18,769 nucleotides of DNA from Bdellovibrio sp. (GTDB lineage: Bacteria > Myxococcota > SpSt-1050). This document shows, piece by piece, positions 16,273 through 18,769 of this stretch; position 1 is the first letter of the stretch; the number at the start of each line of letters is the position of its first letter. The DNA lies in contig DYEF01000114.1 in NCBI GenBank assembly GCA_020725805.1, forward strand, positions 1 to 18,769, written 5' to 3'. The notes below the pieces were generated by a model. It was given only the letters and a program-made list of their open reading frames with translations, did no database searches and was not told the origin of the DNA. A program made the position numbers and the translations under genes.

Positions 16273-16680
16273 TTATATTTTACACTGATTATATATTGAA
16301 TCAAGCTCATCAGATAGTTTCTTCATCCTTTTTACGACTGATTCAAGCCTTTTTGCTACTTTCTCGGACAGGTGCAGGCTCTCCCTTATCCATTCCGTTG
16401 CTTCTCTCTCGAGCTTTGAAATCTTTTCCTTTGAATGCAACACCTTATAGATCTCCTGCATAGTAAACAGCTTTTCCTCGAAGGAGTTAATCCCTTTCAA
16501 TATATCTCTGGCGTCTTTTGTGCTGTTTATATAAGATATAACCTTTTTGAATGTCTTTTCATCAATCTGAAGCAGGACAGATTCCTTCTCGACCGCCTCT
16601 ATCTCGTCATCTGTCAGATTTCCGTCAACGCCCAGTACCTGTAAAATGATTGCCATCAGCTGAACATTATTGATCTTCAT
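16273..16680 (-). CDS. TerB-like small helical protein
   Basis: A 135-residue, probably all-helical cytoplasmic protein without a signal peptide. The N-terminal half, with LMAIILQVLGVDGNLTDDEI (8-27), has the hydrophobic helix followed by DGxLxxDE that marks the TerB family, in which acidic residues bind metal (Asp19, Asp24/25, Glu26 are candidates). The C-terminal half is a charged helical stretch likely to form a coiled coil. TerB proteins were first known from tellurite-resistance clusters but are widespread; no other ter gene is here, so tellurite resistance should not be inferred. It is the first gene of the operon, 18 bp before the TPR-barrel gene, behind a promoter 27 bp upstream. GGGAG precedes the ATG. 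Confidence 0.7.
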   Translation of the reverse strand: MKINNVQLMAIILQVLGVDGNLTDDEIEAVEKESVLLQIDEKTFKKVISYINSTKDARDILKGINSFEEKLFTMQEIYKVLHSKEKISKLEREATEWIRESLHLSEKVAKRLESVVKRMKKLSDELDSIYNQCKI

Positions 16681-16706
16681 AAATACTCCCTGAAAAATGT
16701 TGATTA

Positions 16707-16735
16707 ATTATAATATACATAAGCAAAAATGCAAA
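16707..16735 (-). promoter_or_regulatory. Promoter of the TerB/TPR-barrel/FecR operon
   Basis: On the minus strand TTTGCA (16735-16730) and a perfect TATAAT (16712-16707) are 17 bp apart. Transcription would start near 16700, giving a leader of about 20 nt with the ribosome-binding site. No other good promoter is seen before 12260, so it probably serves the four envelope genes. Confidence 0.65.
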
Positions 16736-16763
16736 CAATAAAATTCCCCTTTTCCTCAAAAGA

Positions 16764-16808
16764 CGGCAGACCAACAGGTAAGATAATGAAAATTGCGGCA
16801 AACCAACA
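16764..16808. repeat. Two 13-bp direct repeats upstream of the pilZ promoter
   Basis: CGGCA-R-ACCAACA occurs at 16764-16776 and 16796-16808, with one difference (G/A). The 32-bp spacing is close to three helical turns, so both copies face the same side of the DNA. The second copy ends six bases before the -35 element of the pilZ promoter, the position of an activator binding site. Confidence 0.55.
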
Positions 16809-16814
16809 AATTTC

Positions 16815-16843
16815 TTTACATATTGTTAAAAATGAAATAATAG
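16815..16843 (+). promoter_or_regulatory. Promoter placed at the pilZ start codon
   Basis: TTTACA (16815-16820) and TAATAG (16838-16843) are 17 bp apart. The expected start, near 16850, is only about 3 nt before the ATG at 16853. The gene has no ribosome-binding site, which agrees with a leaderless or nearly leaderless transcript. Confidence 0.5.
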
Positions 16844-16852
16844 ACACCTGAT

Positions 16853-17194
16853 ATGGGAGAGAAAAGAAGAGAAGAGAGAATTTCCGTAGAACTCAAGGTT
16901 GGTTACAGAACAATAGGGTCATTTATAACCGATTACATAATCAATATCTCAAGGGGCGGAATATTTATTAATACATCGAAACCGCTTCCTGTCGGGACCA
17001 AAATAAGAATTCTCTTTTCAATCCCCGATATCCCCCTGCCATTCGACCTCAACGGTATTGTGAGATGGATTAATCCTGTCGGTCATTCAAGTCATTCACT
17101 CCCCGGAATGGGCATAGAATTTCTGGAAGTTGAAGAGAACGTCAAAAAGCGCATCGAAAAATTCATCAGTCAGCAGATAAAAAACCAGAAATAA
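16853..17194 (+). CDS. PilZ-domain c-di-GMP-binding protein
   Basis: A 113-residue single-domain protein that should bind cyclic di-GMP. Both ligand motifs are intact: R-x-x-x-R (Arg5, Arg9) and N-x-S-x-x-G (Asn31, Ser33, Gly36). The sequence pattern with GGIFINTSKPLPVGT and GxVRW, then PGMGIEF, is that of the PilZ subfamily expanded in Myxococcus and relatives. It has no output domain, so it probably acts by contacting another protein; the obvious candidate is the VWA protein encoded next, whose ATG overlaps this stop codon by one base (TAATG). No Shine-Dalgarno sequence precedes the start, which sits at the predicted transcription start. Upstream direct repeats suggest activation by a DNA-binding regulator. 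Confidence 0.93.
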   Translation: MGEKRREERISVELKVGYRTIGSFITDYIINISRGGIFINTSKPLPVGTKIRILFSIPDIPLPFDLNGIVRWINPVGHSSHSLPGMGIEFLEVEENVKKRIEKFISQQIKNQK

Positions 17195-18471
17195 TGTTCT
17201 CTTTTCTGCTACAGCTCTTCGAGAGACTCAACAAGAACGGAATCAGTCTTACGACAGATGAAAAAAGAGATATCATCTATTCGCTTCTGAATACGGATAT
17301 CAGTGACAAAAACAAATTCAGATACGCAGTAATCAGCAACGCATCACATAATTTATCTGACAGGGAAAAGGTATTACAAATACTCGATAATATCTCCCTT
17401 CCTGAACCAGAAATCATCGCTGATATAAAAGAGACGGGAGACAGAATCTCGAATGACATAAAAGCAAGAAAGGAATTCTTCAGAACATTATTCGGGGACA
17501 GAAATCTGCTTGAAATATTTCTCAATAATCTGAAAGACAGAAAAATGATGGAAGAGAGTGAATTTTTAGACAGGCTTTATGACGCTCTCGTCTGGGAGAA
17601 TAAGGAGAGCGATTTTTTTGAACTGATCAGACAAAACGGACTGACAGACGAATCGATAGATTTGTTACTGAAGATATCTCACGGTAAACCGGATATTGCC
17701 GGAAGTTCAAAGGCGGTTCAAAAAACCAAAAGACCTGATATCAGTTTTGTCGATTTCCGGGATATTTCCAACGAAGACCTCGATATTCTCAGGCAATCCA
17801 TCAAATCCGCAGCTGCAAAATTAAGAAAAAAAATCCATAATAATTACAGACAGGGGAAGACAGGTATACTCGATATTCACAAGACATTGAGGGCAAATGC
17901 AGCCTGTGAGAATATCCCCTTCAAACTGAGATTCAGAAAAAAGAGGCTGAAAAGACGTGATATTGTAGTTCTCTGCGATATGTCCCAGTCAGTAAGAAAT
18001 TCAGCTCTCATAATGATATCTTTTCTTAATGAACTTAGTCTTATATTCAGAAAAGTAAGAAGTTTTGCATTCGTAAGTGATATAACCGAAATTACACAGT
18101 ATGTCTCAAAAAAAGACCTTCACAGTATCATCAATTCACTCTTATCCGGGGGCATCAATAATATCTTCGGAAATTCAAATTATTCGCTCGCCTTCTATAA
18201 ATTCTTCAGCAAATATCAGGGGATTCTCGACAAAAACACAGTTGTCATAATTATCGGAGACGGAAGAAACAATTTCAACGAACCAAACCTGTCTGACCTG
18301 AAAAACATCAGGAGAAGAACAAACAGACTCTACTGGTTTGTACCCGAGCCGAGAGAACTATGGGGGAAGGGGGATTCACAACTCCCTGTATATCTCTCTG
18401 TCTCGGATAAAGCATTCACGACTACAAACATTGCGCAGCTCAGCACCGCCATTATGAAAATATCTGTATGA
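17194..18471 (+). CDS. CoxE-like von Willebrand factor A domain protein
   Basis: A 425-residue cytoplasmic protein. The N-terminal 180 residues are helical and charged and not recognised. A CoxE-type module follows: HKTLRANA (229-236), then basic residues before the VWA fold. The MIDAS metal site starts with Asp262-Met-Ser264-Gln-Ser266 (DxSxS kept, although the usual SGSM reads SQSV), and a second acidic loop is GDGRNN (355-360). VWA proteins of this class normally act with a MoxR-type AAA+ ATPase in maturing metal cofactors or complexes, but no such ATPase is in the window. Translation is coupled to pilZ through the TAATG overlap, suggesting that c-di-GMP status affects its activity; this is inferred. 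The target is unknown. Confidence 0.85.
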   Translation: MFSFLLQLFERLNKNGISLTTDEKRDIIYSLLNTDISDKNKFRYAVISNASHNLSDREKVLQILDNISLPEPEIIADIKETGDRISNDIKARKEFFRTLFGDRNLLEIFLNNLKDRKMMEESEFLDRLYDALVWENKESDFFELIRQNGLTDESIDLLLKISHGKPDIAGSSKAVQKTKRPDISFVDFRDISNEDLDILRQSIKSAAAKLRKKIHNNYRQGKTGILDIHKTLRANAACENIPFKLRFRKKRLKRRDIVVLCDMSQSVRNSALIMISFLNELSLIFRKVRSFAFVSDITEITQYVSKKDLHSIINSLLSGGINNIFGNSNYSLAFYKFFSKYQGILDKNTVVIIIGDGRNNFNEPNLSDLKNIRRRTNRLYWFVPEPRELWGKGDSQLPVYLSVSDKAFTTTNIAQLSTAIMKISV

Positions 18472-18490
18472 ATAATTATTTAGGGAGATA

Positions 18491-18573
18491 TGCGGAAGGG
18501 GGGACTTGAACCCCCATGGCTGTGAACCACTAACTCCTGAGGCTAGCGCGTCTACCAGTTCCGCCACTTCCGC
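18491..18573 (-). tRNA. tRNA-Leu (anticodon CAG)
   Basis: On the minus strand the acceptor GCGGAAG (18573-18567) pairs with CTTCCGC (18498-18492), with discriminator A from 18491. Anticodon stem CTAGC/GTTAG (one G-T pair) encloses CTCAGGA with anticodon CAG at 18539-18537. A long variable arm and the T arm with TTCAAGT make an 83-nt class II leucine tRNA. CCA is not encoded. It lies 19 bp after the convergent VWA gene and has its own promoter. Confidence 0.96.
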
Positions 18574-18583
18574 GCAGGCAGAT

Positions 18584-18611
18584 ATAATATTTATAAGCGA
18601 CAAAATGTCAA
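18584..18611 (-). promoter_or_regulatory. Promoter of tRNA-Leu(CAG)
   Basis: On the minus strand a perfect TTGACA (18611-18606) and TATTAT (18589-18584) are 16 bp apart, giving a start near 18577, just before the tRNA. The -10 region is nearly palindromic (ATATAATAT), and a TATAAT also reads on the plus strand at 18583-18588. The -35 overlaps the first codons of the divergent open frame. Confidence 0.65.
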
Positions 18612-18769
18612 GAAATGATTACCGGAATAACTGGAAATACCCCAAAATTTTTCATAAATCCTCCGCAAAACTAAATCTTAGCTGGTTTTTATTCACTTTT
18701 TTCTCTTTACTAAGCATCTGCTTTATCCTTTTCATAATGATTTTAAGCACTTCAGATAATCCGTCCCCA
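18605..18769 (+). CDS. N-terminal part of a probable single-pass membrane protein
   Basis: An open frame of 55 codons runs from ATG at 18605 to the window end without a stop. It encodes a hydrophilic, basic N-terminus (MSRNDYRNNWKYPK), a 23-residue hydrophobic segment at about 25-47 and the beginning of a polar region (STSDNPSP). This is the pattern of a bitopic inner-membrane protein with a short cytoplasmic tail, as in cell-wall enzymes or secretion components, but the family cannot be told. No ribosome-binding site is seen; a TATAAT at 18583-18588 could give a very short leader. A competing minus-strand frame exists (see rejected items). The gene is cut by the window edge. Confidence 0.5.
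   Translation, partial: MSRNDYRNNWKYPKIFHKSSAKLNLSWFLFTFFSLLSICFILFIMILSTSDNPSP

Noticed and set aside
16273-16680. Tellurite resistance function for the TerB-like gene
   Set aside because: Only the fold-level TerB signature is visible and no other ter genes are present; TerB domains occur in many unrelated contexts.
18652-18768. Minus-strand open frame of 38 codons reaching the window edge, followed by a 15-codon frame overlapping its stop as ATGA
   Set aside because: It is opposite the plus-strand membrane-protein frame, which has a clearer protein-like pattern (basic start, transmembrane segment). The minus frame is Lys-rich and unrecognisable. It could still be real; sequence to the right would decide.

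Overview
The window looks like a chromosomal segment of a Gram-negative (two-membrane) bacterium of moderate GC content, with Arg codons dominated by AGA/AGG. Supporting signs are an outer-membrane beta-barrel protein ending in Phe, a probable lipoprotein, an NtrC-type sigma-54 activator and a PilZ protein of the type common in Myxococcus and relatives. The gene order and families recall Deltaproteobacteria, Nitrospirota or a related candidate phylum. The sequence alone does not fix the taxon, and no gene looks recently acquired.

Left part (1-2000): a 24-bp tandem repeat at the very edge, possibly the end of an insertion sequence; an AhpC-type peroxiredoxin (minus); a 254-bp gap with palindromes; radC (plus); and an HU/IHF-family gene (minus) that abuts radC with no gap.

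Central part (2050-9182, plus): tRNA-Arg(TCG) behind a clear promoter, then tRNA-Leu(TAG), trigger factor, clpP, clpX, lon and an NtrC-family response regulator. All are tightly spaced, and the last three overlap. No internal terminator is visible, so this looks like one protein-quality-control transcript: nascent-chain folding (Tig), ClpXP and Lon proteolysis, and a transcription factor translationally coupled to Lon.

Minus-strand block (16735 down to 9190): one sigma-70-like promoter is followed by a TerB-like protein, a TPR plus outer-membrane barrel protein, an exported FecR-domain protein and a putative lipoprotein. These form a candidate cell-envelope module of unknown function. After 66 bp come a Gfo/Idh/MocA oxidoreductase, a fused AdoMet decarboxylase-aminopropyltransferase whose C-terminal half resembles animal spermine synthase, and a multi-pass membrane protein with two zinc ribbons.

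Right part (16760-18769): divergent from the envelope operon, a PilZ protein and a CoxE-like von Willebrand A protein overlap at their stop/start codons. Their promoter sits directly on the start codon and has two direct repeats upstream. A tRNA-Leu(CAG) gene (minus) follows, and the window ends in the first 55 codons of a probable membrane protein.

The items most worth following up are the spermine-synthase-like fusion, the TerB/TPR-barrel/FecR/lipoprotein operon, the PilZ-VWA pair with its unusual promoter, and the edge repeat. No CRISPR array, prophage or complete transposon is visible.
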